From: Rugamonas rubra | GTDB taxonomy: Bacteria > Pseudomonadota > Gammaproteobacteria > Burkholderiales > Burkholderiaceae_D | Direction of reading: 5' to 3' | Length of the DNA stretch: 64,000 bases | Assembly: GCF_900114705.1 (NCBI RefSeq) | Contig: NZ_FOTW01000027.1 | Span: 1-64,000 of the forward strand | Shown here: one piece after another, positions 53,257 to 63,500 of the stretch | How positions within the stretch are numbered: the stretch's first letter is position 1 | Layout: each line of letters opens with the position of its first letter | The notes under the pieces: generated by a model | What the model saw: only the letters and a program-made list of their open reading frames with translations | Told to the model about the DNA's origin: nothing | The model's database searches: none | Program-made: the position numbers and the translations under genes

Positions 53257-53286
53257 GGGGTCTGACCCCACCCGGGGTCAGACCCC
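53257..53286. repeat. GGGTCAGACC palindrome, copy 2
   Basis: Perfect 13-bp arms GGGGTCTGACCCC/GGGGTCAGACCCC with a four-base loop, between the ppiD terminator and the rodA remnant. Same family as 19197-19222 and 58663-58688. Confidence 0.85.
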
Positions 53287-53358
53287 TTCGCTCGTGGGGT
53301 AAGGCCGGCATCCCGAAAATCCGCAAGGAAGCCTTTTTGCCCGAACGGTGAAAGTGGC

Positions 53359-54018
53359 TTGCGCGGGGTGTTGATCATGAAGCAGCCCGACCTGGGCACC
53401 GCCTTGCTGGTGTTGGCGGCCGGCGGCTATGTGATCATTCTGGACGGCTTGTCGTGGAAGGCGATGGCGGGGATGGCGGCGACAGTGGCGCTGAGCTTGC
53501 CGCTGGCCTGGCCGCTGCTGCACGACTACCAGCGCAACCGCGTGATGACCTTGATCGACCCGTCGGCCGATCCGCTGGGCAAGGGCTTCCAGGTGCTGCA
53601 AGCCGGCATCGCCATCGGCTCGGGCGGCGTGGCCGGCAAGGGTTGGATGGAGGGCACCCAGGGCCGCCTGGGCTTCCTGCCGGAACGCTCGACCGACTTC
53701 ATCTTTTCCGTCTACGCGGAAGAGTTCGGCTTGGCCGGCAATTTGGCCTTGCTGGTGATGTATTTCCTGCTGGTGCTGCGCGGCCTGCAAATCACCGCCA
53801 ACGCCAGCACCGCGTTTTCGCGCCTGCTGGCCGGGGCGATCACAATGATCTTCTTCACCTACGCCTTCGTCAACATCGGCATGGTCAGCGGCATCGTGCC
53901 GGTGGTCGGCGTGCCGCTGCCCTTCATCAGCTACGGCGGCACGGCCTTGATGACGCTGGGGCTGGGCTGCGGCATCCTGATGAGCATCCAGCGCCAGTCG
54001 CGGCCGACTCAGCGTTAG
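53359..54018 (+). pseudogene. rodA (mrdB) remnant, N-terminal part missing
   Basis: 219 codons from a TTG, or 211 from ATG 53377. From MKQPDLGTALLVLAAGGYV onward the protein matches the C-terminal 60% of RodA/FtsW-type SEDS glycosyltransferases: ERSTDFIFSVYAEEFGLAGN, NIGMVSGIVPVVGVPLPFISYGG and a final helix. The first five or so membrane segments (about 150 residues of the usual 370) are absent; the upstream codons are unrelated and hydrophilic. It cannot be a working rod-shape enzyme by itself. The break is about 70 bp from a GGGTCAGACC palindrome. The functional rodA is presumably in an mre operon elsewhere. Confidence 0.7.
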
Positions 54019-54083
54019 GTGAGGGTGGCGCTAGGGCAGGGCGGTGCCGCCCGCGCGCCGCTGCGCCCGTATCAACCTGCCGC

Positions 54084-55058
54084 TCAGCGCAGCTGCGTGT
54101 AGTTCACCGGCAGCCATTGGTAGCTCTTGCCGGTGCTGCGCAGGTGCCCCAGTCCGGGGAACTGCAGGTGCGAGGCGCCCACCAGCGTGCCTTCCTTGGC
54201 CGCCTGTGTGAACGCCTTGGCGCGCGCCGCAGCGGCTGCCTTGGGCGCGCCATCGAAGACGATCGTCGCAGCGGGATTGCCGAACTGTACGGCGGCAACG
54301 TGGATCAGGTCGCCCACCAACACCAGCTTTTTGCCCTGGCTTTCGATCACATAATTGGTGTGCCCGGCGGTATGGCCGTAGCTCGACGAGGATTTTATGC
54401 CCGGCAGCAAATCGGTATCGCCGGCGAACGGGACGAACTTGCCGGCCGCCACGTAGGGGTTGAGCGAACTTATCGCACCTTGGAAGAAACCCTTGGCCGC
54501 TGCCGGCGCCTTGGCCAGCTTGGCCTCGCTCAACCAGAATTCGGCGTCGAGCCGGTCGGCCCGCACCTTCGCGTTTGGAAATGCCAGCATGCCGTTGGCG
54601 ACCAGGCCGCCGACGTGGTCGGGGTGCAGGTGGGTCAGATAGACTTCGTCGATTTGCGCAGGCTCGTAACCGGACGCCTTCAGATTGGCGATCAGCTTGC
54701 CCAGCGTGGGGCCGAACAGGCCGGCGGCGCCGGTATCGACCAGCACCAGCGAGCTGCCGGTGTTGATCAGGTAGGCGTTGACGGAGGTTTCCAGCGGCGC
54801 CGAGAGGAACTGCGCCGCCAGGGCTTGCTTGGTCTTGGCGGGCGGCTCCATCAACAACTGGTCGACCGGCAAGTCCACCGTGCCGTCGCTGAGCGCGGTC
54901 ACTTCAAAGTTGCCGAGCATCATACGGAAGTAGCCGGGTGCGGAAACCTTTGCCATCGGCGCGGCGGCCATCGCCGGGTTGCCGCTGGCGGCGAGCAAGG
55001 TCATCGTCGCCAGCAGCGCGGTGGCACGGGCGATCTTGGTCAATGTGGGTTGAAACAT
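54084..55058 (-). CDS. Exported metallo-beta-lactamase-fold hydrolase
   Basis: 324 residues from ATG 55058, behind GGAAA; a longer frame to 55148 lacks a site. Signal peptide (ALLATMTLLAASGNPAMA). MBL motif THLHPDHVGG (His-x-His-x-Asp-His), then GHTAGHTNYVI and GDLIHVA supply the remaining zinc ligands. It resembles periplasmic quorum-quenching or AidC-like lactonases and other class B3-neighbour hydrolases, so lactone or ester hydrolysis is possible; carbapenemase activity is not implied. It diverges from a LysR gene with which it shares a 127-bp promoter gap. Confidence 0.8.
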   Translation of the reverse strand: MFQPTLTKIARATALLATMTLLAASGNPAMAAAPMAKVSAPGYFRMMLGNFEVTALSDGTVDLPVDQLLMEPPAKTKQALAAQFLSAPLETSVNAYLINTGSSLVLVDTGAAGLFGPTLGKLIANLKASGYEPAQIDEVYLTHLHPDHVGGLVANGMLAFPNAKVRADRLDAEFWLSEAKLAKAPAAAKGFFQGAISSLNPYVAAGKFVPFAGDTDLLPGIKSSSSYGHTAGHTNYVIESQGKKLVLVGDLIHVAAVQFGNPAATIVFDGAPKAAAAARAKAFTQAAKEGTLVGASHLQFPGLGHLRSTGKSYQWLPVNYTQLR

Positions 55059-55104
55059 GGTGTTTCCTTTCCGGCCCTGGGGCAGATGGTTGTCGATGAC
55101 GCAA

Positions 55105-55160
55105 ATTGTAGGTCTTTGCAAAAACTGGCACAATGCATCTGTTTGCAATAGATCTTTGCG
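55105..55160. promoter_or_regulatory. Divergent MBL-LysR promoter with repeated TCTTTGC motif
   Basis: TAGGTCTTTGCA (55109-55120) and TAGATCTTTGCG (55149-55160) form a near-perfect direct repeat 40 bp apart, with a further TTTGCAA at 55142. ATTGT (55105-55109) and ACAAT (55130-55134) are inverted. These are candidate binding sites for the adjacent LysR regulator. Confidence 0.45.
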
Positions 55161-55185
55161 TATTCGGCAAAATGAAAGGCGTCAG

Positions 55186-56175
55186 ATGTTGGATGGAATA
55201 CGGATGTTTCTTGCCGTGGCGGCGGCCGGCAGCCTGTCGCAGGTGGCGCGCGGTTCCGCTGTCGCCGTCTCGTCCGTGTCGCGCAAAATCGACGCGCTGG
55301 AAAAGGAGTTGGGCGTCAAGCTATTGCACCGCAGCACGCGCATGCTCTTGTTGACGGACGCCGGCGAACAGTTTTTGCCACGGGCGCGGGCCATCATCGC
55401 CGAACTCGACGACGCCAAGGATGCGTTTGCCGAATCGCATGCGGAGCCGCGCGGCGTGTTGACCGTCACCGCGCCGTCGTCGTTCGGCCGGCGCCACGTC
55501 GCGCCTGCCGTTCTGAGCTTTCTCCAGCAATACCCCCTGCTGGAAATCGACCTCCATCTCAGCGACCAGATGGTCGACCTGACGGCGCAGCGGGTGGACG
55601 TGGCGATCCGCATCGGCGTGTTGCCTGACAGCGATTTGGTCGCCACCCGGCTGGCGCCGATGCGGCGGCTGGCCTGCGCCAGCCCGGCCTACCTGGCGCG
55701 GCACGGCCGCCCGGCCACGCCGCAGGAACTATTGCAGCACAACTGCCTGAGCGTGGCGACACTGCCGGTGCCGCAGGGCTGGTGGTGTTTTGCAGGCGTC
55801 AACGGCAACGCGGCGCTGCCGGTGCGCGGCAATTTGCGCTGCGACGACACGGAAACGCTGTTGCAGGCGGCGCTGGCCGGCGTCGGCGTGGCGCACCTGG
55901 CCAGTTGGATGGTCAGCGAGCCCATCGCGGCGGGGCAGCTGCTGCAGCTGTTCCCCGACACGGCGGACAAGGGCGCGACACCGCAGCCGGCCATCCACGC
56001 GGTGCGCATGCCCGGCCGCTCGCACGCCGCCAAGGCGCAATTGTTCATCGCCCATTTGCGCGCCGGGTTCGGCGCGCCGCCGTATTGGGACGCGGTTGGG
56101 GACGAGCTCGGGGACGCGCTTAGTCGGCCGGCGGCTGCAGACGGCGCGCCGCCGCCAGGAAGTCGGCCGGCGTGA
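55186..56175 (+). CDS. LysR-family transcriptional regulator
   Basis: 329 residues from ATG 55186. N-terminal winged helix-turn-helix (MLDGIRMFLAVAAAGSLSQVA, then VSRKIDALEKELGVKLLHRSTR), followed by a periplasmic-binding-like effector domain from about residue 90 (RGVLTVTAPSSFGRRHVAP). It lies divergent from the MBL hydrolase gene, its likely target. The C-terminus runs about 30 residues beyond the usual length and overlaps the convergent selU gene by 56 bp; the tail (PAAADGAPPPGSRPA) looks like read-through of selU antisense sequence. Confidence 0.9.
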   Translation: MLDGIRMFLAVAAAGSLSQVARGSAVAVSSVSRKIDALEKELGVKLLHRSTRMLLLTDAGEQFLPRARAIIAELDDAKDAFAESHAEPRGVLTVTAPSSFGRRHVAPAVLSFLQQYPLLEIDLHLSDQMVDLTAQRVDVAIRIGVLPDSDLVATRLAPMRRLACASPAYLARHGRPATPQELLQHNCLSVATLPVPQGWWCFAGVNGNAALPVRGNLRCDDTETLLQAALAGVGVAHLASWMVSEPIAAGQLLQLFPDTADKGATPQPAIHAVRMPGRSHAAKAQLFIAHLRAGFGAPPYWDAVGDELGDALSRPAAADGAPPPGSRPA

Positions 56176-57181
56176 TGTCGTCGAGCTCCAGCGCGGTGCC
56201 CTGGTCGTACAGCGTGAAGTTGCGGTTGATCGAGCGCAGGTAGGCCGGGTCGTAGTGGTCGGCCAGCAGCTCCTCGACCAGCGGCGCCATGTCGCCGGCG
56301 TTGGCCATCTGCTGCCAGCGGCTGATCTTTTCGCGGCCGTGCAGCAGCGCCAGGCACTCGAGCTGGGTGTTGAGGGCGGCGGCGTCCTGGGTGAAGTGGG
56401 CGTAGTCCTCCATCAGCAAACGCACGCGGTTGGCGCGCGACAGCGTCAAAGCGACGCAGGGCGAGGCGCGCATGGCGTCCATCAGCGCCGCCGGCACGCG
56501 CAACTGGCCGACCTTTTTGCTTTCCGATTCGACGAACACGGGCCGCGCCGGGTCGAAGTGGCGCAGCGCGTGCCAGATGCTGGTTTCGAAGGCCTTCTGG
56601 CTCGGCTGCGGGCGGCTGGGCAGGTCGCCCAGCACCGAGCCGCGGTGGGCCGCCAGCTGTTCCAGGTCGAGCACCTGGGCGCCGTCGGCGTGCATCACCT
56701 CGAGCAGGCGGCTCTTGCCGCTGCCGGTGGTGCCGCAGACGACGCGGAACGACAGCGCCGGCGGCACTTCCAGCGCGGCGGCGACGTGGTTGCGGAAGGC
56801 CTTGTAGCCGCCGTCGAGCTGCACCACCGGCCAGCCGATCTTGGCCATGATGTGGGCCATCGAGCCGCTGCGGTTGCCGCCGCGCCAGCAGTAGACCAGC
56901 GGCCTCCAGTCGCGCGGCTTGTCCAGCCACAGCGTTTCGATGTAGTGGCCGATGTTCTTGGCCACCAGCGCGGCGCCGATCTTCTTCGCCTCGAAGGCGT
57001 TGACCTGCTTGTATAGCGTGCCGACCTGGATGCGCTGGGCGTCGTCGAGCACCGGGCAGTTGATGGCGCCGGGCAGGTGGTCGAGGGCGTACTCGCCGGG
57101 GCTGCGGGCGTCGATGATGGTGTCGAACTGTTCCAGTTGCGGCAGGATTTCGTCAAAGCTGAGTAGTGCGGGATACTTCAT
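56120..57181 (-). CDS. selU: tRNA 2-selenouridine synthase
   Basis: 353 residues from ATG 57181, whose ATGA overlaps the tesA stop; 11 more codons upstream are unlikely. Also called MnmH. Rhodanese domain with catalytic Cys98 in YCWRGGNRSGSM and a P-loop GTTGSGKS at 150-157 are both present in the usual order. It converts 2-thiouridine at wobble position 34 to 2-selenouridine by way of a geranylated intermediate, using selenophosphate. The 3' end is overlapped by the LysR gene. selD is not in the window. Confidence 0.93.
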   Translation of the reverse strand: MKYPALLSFDEILPQLEQFDTIIDARSPGEYALDHLPGAINCPVLDDAQRIQVGTLYKQVNAFEAKKIGAALVAKNIGHYIETLWLDKPRDWRPLVYCWRGGNRSGSMAHIMAKIGWPVVQLDGGYKAFRNHVAAALEVPPALSFRVVCGTTGSGKSRLLEVMHADGAQVLDLEQLAAHRGSVLGDLPSRPQPSQKAFETSIWHALRHFDPARPVFVESESKKVGQLRVPAALMDAMRASPCVALTLSRANRVRLLMEDYAHFTQDAAALNTQLECLALLHGREKISRWQQMANAGDMAPLVEELLADHYDPAYLRSINRNFTLYDQGTALELDDITPADFLAAARRLQPPAD

Positions 57182-57828
57182 CGTGGTTTTAGTAGTTTCT
57201 GTAGGGACGGCCAAATATTGGCGAGGATGATGGGATGCGCCTCGGCCGTCGGGTGCAGGCGGTCGGGCTGGAACAGCTGGGCCTTGTCGGCCACGCCTTC
57301 GAGCATGAAGGGCACCAGCGGCGCCTTGAGCTCCTTGCTCAAGCCGGCGTACATGGCGAAGAACTTGTCGGCGTAGTCGCGGCCGTAGTTGGGCGGCATG
57401 CGCATGCCGACCAGCAGCACGCGGGCGTTGGCCTGGTGGGCGGCGGCGGCCATGGCGCGCAGATTGGCCTCGGCGGCGGCCACCGGCAGGCCGCGCAGGC
57501 CGTCGTTGGCGCCTAGTTCGATCACCACCAGCGCCGGGTGGTATTTCTCCAGCAGGGCAGGCAGGCGGGTGCGGCCGCCGCTGGTGGTCTCGCCGCTGAT
57601 GCTGGCGTTGACGATGGCGGCGTCGATGTTGTCGCTCTTGAGGCGGCGCTCGGCCAGGGCGACCCAGCCGGCGCCCCGGCTCAGGCCGTATTCGGCCGAT
57701 AGGCTGTCGCCCAGCACGAGGATGGTTTTTGGTGCAGAATGGGCGCTTGCGGCGCCGGTCAACAACAGTAGGGCGGCCAGCGCCACCCGGCTTGTCACGA
57801 GCTTCATCAGTTTATTCAGCATAGTCAT
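57178..57828 (-). CDS. tesA: Arylesterase/lysophospholipase, GDSL family
   Basis: 216 residues with a signal peptide (LAALLLLTGAASAHSA); starts at codons 1, 3 or 8 are possible and codon 8 (MKLVTSRVALAAL) is the best signal start. SGNH blocks: GDSLSAEYGL, a Gly in block II, GANDG (Asn-Asp) and DRLHP (Asp and His) near the end. Multifunctional periplasmic esterase/thioesterase like E. coli TesA. Transcribed divergently from the ATPase gene, as in E. coli tesA-ybbA, with only 11 bp between outermost start codons. Confidence 0.92.
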   Translation of the reverse strand: MTMLNKLMKLVTSRVALAALLLLTGAASAHSAPKTILVLGDSLSAEYGLSRGAGWVALAERRLKSDNIDAAIVNASISGETTSGGRTRLPALLEKYHPALVVIELGANDGLRGLPVAAAEANLRAMAAAAHQANARVLLVGMRMPPNYGRDYADKFFAMYAGLSKELKAPLVPFMLEGVADKAQLFQPDRLHPTAEAHPIILANIWPSLQKLLKPR

Positions 57829-57839
57829 CCATAATCAGC

Positions 57840-58604
57840 ATGCCAGAGTTCCCTCCAACGACTTCCAGTTTCATTCCAGATGCGCCGGCTGCGGCCACCC
57901 GCAGCGCCGCTTCCGGCCAGTCGGCGGCGGCCACGGCGCGTGCGCCGGCCATCGCCGTCAGCGCCTTGAGCAAGCGCGTCGCCGACGCCGGTGGCGAGCT
58001 GACGATCCTGCATCCACTCGATTTTACAGTGCAACCGGCCGAGACGTTGGCAATTGTCGGGGCGTCCGGCTCGGGCAAGTCGACTTTGCTGGGCCTGCTG
58101 GCCGGCCTGGACACGCCCAGCGGCGGCAAGGTGGAGCTGGCCGGCGTGGATATTTTCGCCCTCGACGAGGACGGCCGCGCCAAGCTGCGCATGGAACAGC
58201 TGGGCTTTGTGTTCCAGTCCTTCCAGCTGCTGGCCCATTTGACGGCGTTGGAGAACGTCATGCTGCCGCTCGAACTGCGCGGCGACGCGCAGGCGCGCGC
58301 CAAGGCCGAGGCGATGCTGGGGCGGGTCAATCTGGCGGCGCGGCTGGGCCATTATCCGAAGTATCTGTCGGGCGGCGAGCAGCAGCGCGTGGCCTTGGCG
58401 CGCGCCTTCGTCACGGCGCCGCCGCTGTTGTTCGCCGACGAGCCCACCGGCAGCCTGGACGCGGCCACCGGCGAGGCGGTGATTCAGCTGATGTTCGAAT
58501 TGAACCGCGAGCGCGGCTCGACCCTGGTGCTGGTGACGCACGATCCGCACATCGCGGCGCGCTGCGGCCGCACCATCACCATCGCCGCCGGCCGTTTGGT
58601 CTGA
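57840..58604 (+). CDS. YbbA-like ABC transporter ATP-binding protein
   Basis: 254 residues. An Ala-rich 38-residue N-terminal extension precedes the nucleotide-binding domain: Walker A GASGSGKST, Q-loop FVFQSFQL, signature LSGGEQQRVALA, Walker B LLFADEPTGSLD, and switch His in VTHDPH. LolD/MacB-like, closest to YbbA, which acts with the membrane protein YbbP. A ybbP gene is not downstream; the next gene is the opposite-strand nnr. The tesA-divergent position agrees with YbbA. A GGGTCAGACC palindrome follows at 58663. Confidence 0.88.
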   Translation: MPEFPPTTSSFIPDAPAAATRSAASGQSAAATARAPAIAVSALSKRVADAGGELTILHPLDFTVQPAETLAIVGASGSGKSTLLGLLAGLDTPSGGKVELAGVDIFALDEDGRAKLRMEQLGFVFQSFQLLAHLTALENVMLPLELRGDAQARAKAEAMLGRVNLAARLGHYPKYLSGGEQQRVALARAFVTAPPLLFADEPTGSLDAATGEAVIQLMFELNRERGSTLVLVTHDPHIAARCGRTITIAAGRLV

Positions 58605-58662
58605 GGCCTCGGCGAGCAGTTAAGGCGCCAGCGGCTACAACACCACCCAACGGTGGAAATCG

Positions 58663-58688
58663 AGGGTCAGACCCTAGGGTCTGACCCT
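58663..58688. repeat. GGGTCAGACC palindrome, copy 3
   Basis: Two perfect 13-bp arms AGGGTCAGACCCT/AGGGTCTGACCCT with no loop, in the gap between the convergent YbbA-like and nnr genes. Same family as 19197-19222 and 53257-53286. Confidence 0.85.
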
Positions 58689-58758
58689 GGCTTGACGCAA
58701 CTGGGTGGATTGGGCATTCCTGGCGTCTTAAAGCCCCGAGGCCAACGCCCCGGCGCAT

Positions 58759-60264
<1,506 letters not shown>

Positions 60265-60551
60265 CGGCTCTACCGGCTGGTTGATGGGCGTGCTCGCGCT
60301 GGCGAGCGCATCGGTTGTTGCGGCTTCTGCGGGTTCTGCTGGCACGGCGGCGCGCGGCGCCCGTGGCGTCGATGTGCCTATGATGTGCCCGTGGAGTGTG
60401 TATGTTAATCGATCCATGGCGCGGCGCGCGGTCTGTCTTAATGATAATACAAATATGGCATCGAAATAATTTGTCCGGTGCGGCTGTGCCGCCTGCGCAA
60501 CGGCGGTCTCTAGCACTACAATAGCTATTCTTTCAACATGGCGAGGTGTGC

Positions 60552-63500
60552 ATGGATTGGCAATTCTGGATCGACCGGGGCGGTACCTTTACGGACATCG
60601 TGGCGCGCCTGCCCAACGGCAGCCTGCGCACCCACAAGCTGCTGTCGGAAAATCCGGAGCTGTACCGCGACGCCGCCATCGCCGGCATCCGCCACCTGAT
60701 GGGCGTGGCCGCCAAGGCGCCGATTCCGGTCGAGCGCATCGAGGCGGTGAAGATGGGCACGACGGTGGCCACCAACGCGCTGTTGGAGCGCAAGGGCGAG
60801 GCCACCGCGCTGGCCGTCACGCGCGGCTTCCGCGACGCGCTGCGCATCGCCTACCAGAACCGGCCGCGCTTGTTCGACCGCCACATCGTGCTGCCCGAGC
60901 TGCTCTACCAGCATGTGGTCGAGATCGACGAGCGGATCGGCGCGCACGGCGAGCTGGTCACGCCGCTGGCCGCCGACAGCGCCCGCGCCGCCTTGCAGGC
61001 GCTGTACGAGCAGGGCCTGCGCTCGCTGGCCATCGTCTTCATGCACGGCTACCGCTACCACGCCCACGAGGCCAAGGTGGCCGAGATGGCGCGCGAGATC
61101 GGCTTCACCCAGATCTCGGTGTCGCACCAGGTCAGCCCGCTGATGAAGCTGGTGGCGCGCGGCGACACCACCGTGGTCGACGCCTACCTGTCGCCCATCC
61201 TGCGGCGCTACGTCGAGCAGGTCGCCGTCGAGCTGCCCGGCGTGAACCTGCAGTTCATGCAATCCAACGGCGGCCTGACCGACGCCCGCACCTTCCACGG
61301 CAAGGACAGCATTCTCAGCGGGCCGGCCGGCGGCATCGTCGGCATGGTGCGCGCCAGCCGGCTGGCCGGCTTCGAGCGTGTGATCGGCTTCGACATGGGC
61401 GGCACCTCGACCGACGTGTCGCACTTCTCGGGCGAGTTCGAGCGGGTGTTCGAGACCCAGGTGGCCGGCGTGCGCATGCGCGCGCCGATGATGAGCATCC
61501 ACACCGTCGCCGCCGGCGGCGGCTCGATCCTGCACTTCGACGGCAGCCGCTACCGCGTCGGCCCGGACAGCGCCGGCGCCAATCCCGGCCCGGCCAGCTA
61601 CCGCCGCGGCGGGCCGCTGGCGGTCACCGACTGCAACGTCATGCTGGGCAAGATCCAGCCGGCCCACTTCCCGCAGCTGTTCGGCGCCGAAGGCCGCCAG
61701 CCGCTCGACGTGGCCACCGTGCGCCACCAGTTCGCCATGTTGGCCGCCCGCATCGGCGTCGCCACCGGCCAGCACAGCAGCCCGGAGCAGGTGGCCGAGG
61801 GCTATATCGAGATCGCCGTGGGCAACATGGCCAACGCCATCAAGCAGATCTCGGTGCAGCGCGGCCACGACGTCACCGAATACACCCTGACCAGCTTCGG
61901 CGGCGCCGGCGGCCAGCATGCCTGCCTGGTGGCCGACGCGCTGGGGATGAAGACGGTGTTCGTCCATTCGCTGGCCGGGGTGATGTCGGCCTACGGCATG
62001 GGCCTGGCCGACCAGAGCGCGATGCGCGAGGCGGCCGTCGAGCTCAAGCTGGCCGGCGCGATCGAGGCCGAGCTGGCCGCGCGCCTGCACGCGCTGGGCC
62101 GCCAGGCGCGCGCCGAGCTGCAGCACCAGGGCGTGGCGGACGCGCGCATCAGCCTGATCGAGCGGGTCCACCTGCGCTACGAGGGCACCGACTCGGCGCT
62201 GATCGTGCTGTTCGGCCCGCCGGCGGCGATGCAGGCGCAGTTCGAGGCGGCCTACAAGAAGCGCTTCTCCTTCCTGATGCCGGCCAAGGCGCTGATCGTC
62301 GAGGCGGTCTCGGTCGAGGCGCTGGGCAAGTCGGACGCGCCGGCCGAGACGGTGACGCCGGCGCCACGGCGCCTGCGCGGCCTGGCGCCGCACGCGGTGG
62401 TGCCGATGTACTGCGCCGGCAAATGGCGCGACACCAATCTGTACCAGCGCGCCGACACGCGCATCGGCGACATCGTCAAGGGGCCGGCCATCATCGCCGA
62501 GGCCAACGCCACCACCGTGGTGGAGCCGGGCTGGCAGGCCGAGGTGACGCCGAACGACCACCTGGTGTTGACCCGCGTCGAGGCGCTGCCGGCGCGGCGC
62601 GCCATCGGCACCACGGCCGACCCGGTGATGCTGGAGATCTTCAACAAGCTGTTCATGTCGATCGCCGAGCAGATGGGCCTGCGCCTGCAGAACACCGCCT
62701 ACTCGGTCAACATCAAGGAGCGGCTCGACTTCAGCTGCGCCATCTTCGACGCCGCCGGCAACCTGATCGCCAACGCGCCGCACATGCCGGTGCACCTGGG
62801 CTCGATGGGCGAGAGCATCAAGACGGTGATGCAGGCGAACGCCGGCCAGATGCGGCCGGGCGACGTCTACATGCTCAACGACCCCTACCACGGCGGCACC
62901 CACCTGCCCGACGTGACGGTGATCTCGCCGGTGTTCGACCAGGCCGGCGCGGCCATCCTGTTCTACGTCGGCTCGCGCGGCCACCACGCCGACATCGGCG
63001 GCACCACGCCCGGCTCGATGCCGCCGGACTCGCGCAGCATCGTCGAGGAGGGCGTCCTGATCAACAACTTCAAGCTGGTCGACGGCGCCGCCGGCGGCCA
63101 GCTGCGCGAGGCCGAGACGCGCGCGCTGCTGAGCGGCGCCACCTACCCGGCGCGCAACCCCGACCAGAACATGGCCGACCTGCGCGCCCAGGTGGCGGCC
63201 AACCAGAAGGGCGTCGACGAACTGGGCAAGATGGTCGCGCACTTCGGCCTGGAGGTGGTGCAGGCCTACATGGGCCACGTGCAGGACAACGCCGAGGAGG
63301 CGGTGCGCCGCGTCATCGGCACGCTGGCCGACGGCAGCTACACGGTCCAGCTGGACAACGGCGCGCAGATCCAGGTGGCGCTGCGGGTCGACCGTGCCAA
63401 GCGTAGTGCCGAGATCGACTTCAGCGGCACCTCGGCGCAGTTGGAGAACAACTTCAACGCGCCGTCGGCGGTGTGCATGGCGGCGGTGCTGTACGTGTTC

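Noticed and set aside
54084..55058. MBL-fold protein as a class B carbapenemase
   Set aside because: The His-x-His-x-Asp-His motif is generic for the superfamily; overall features fit exported lactonase-like hydrolases better.
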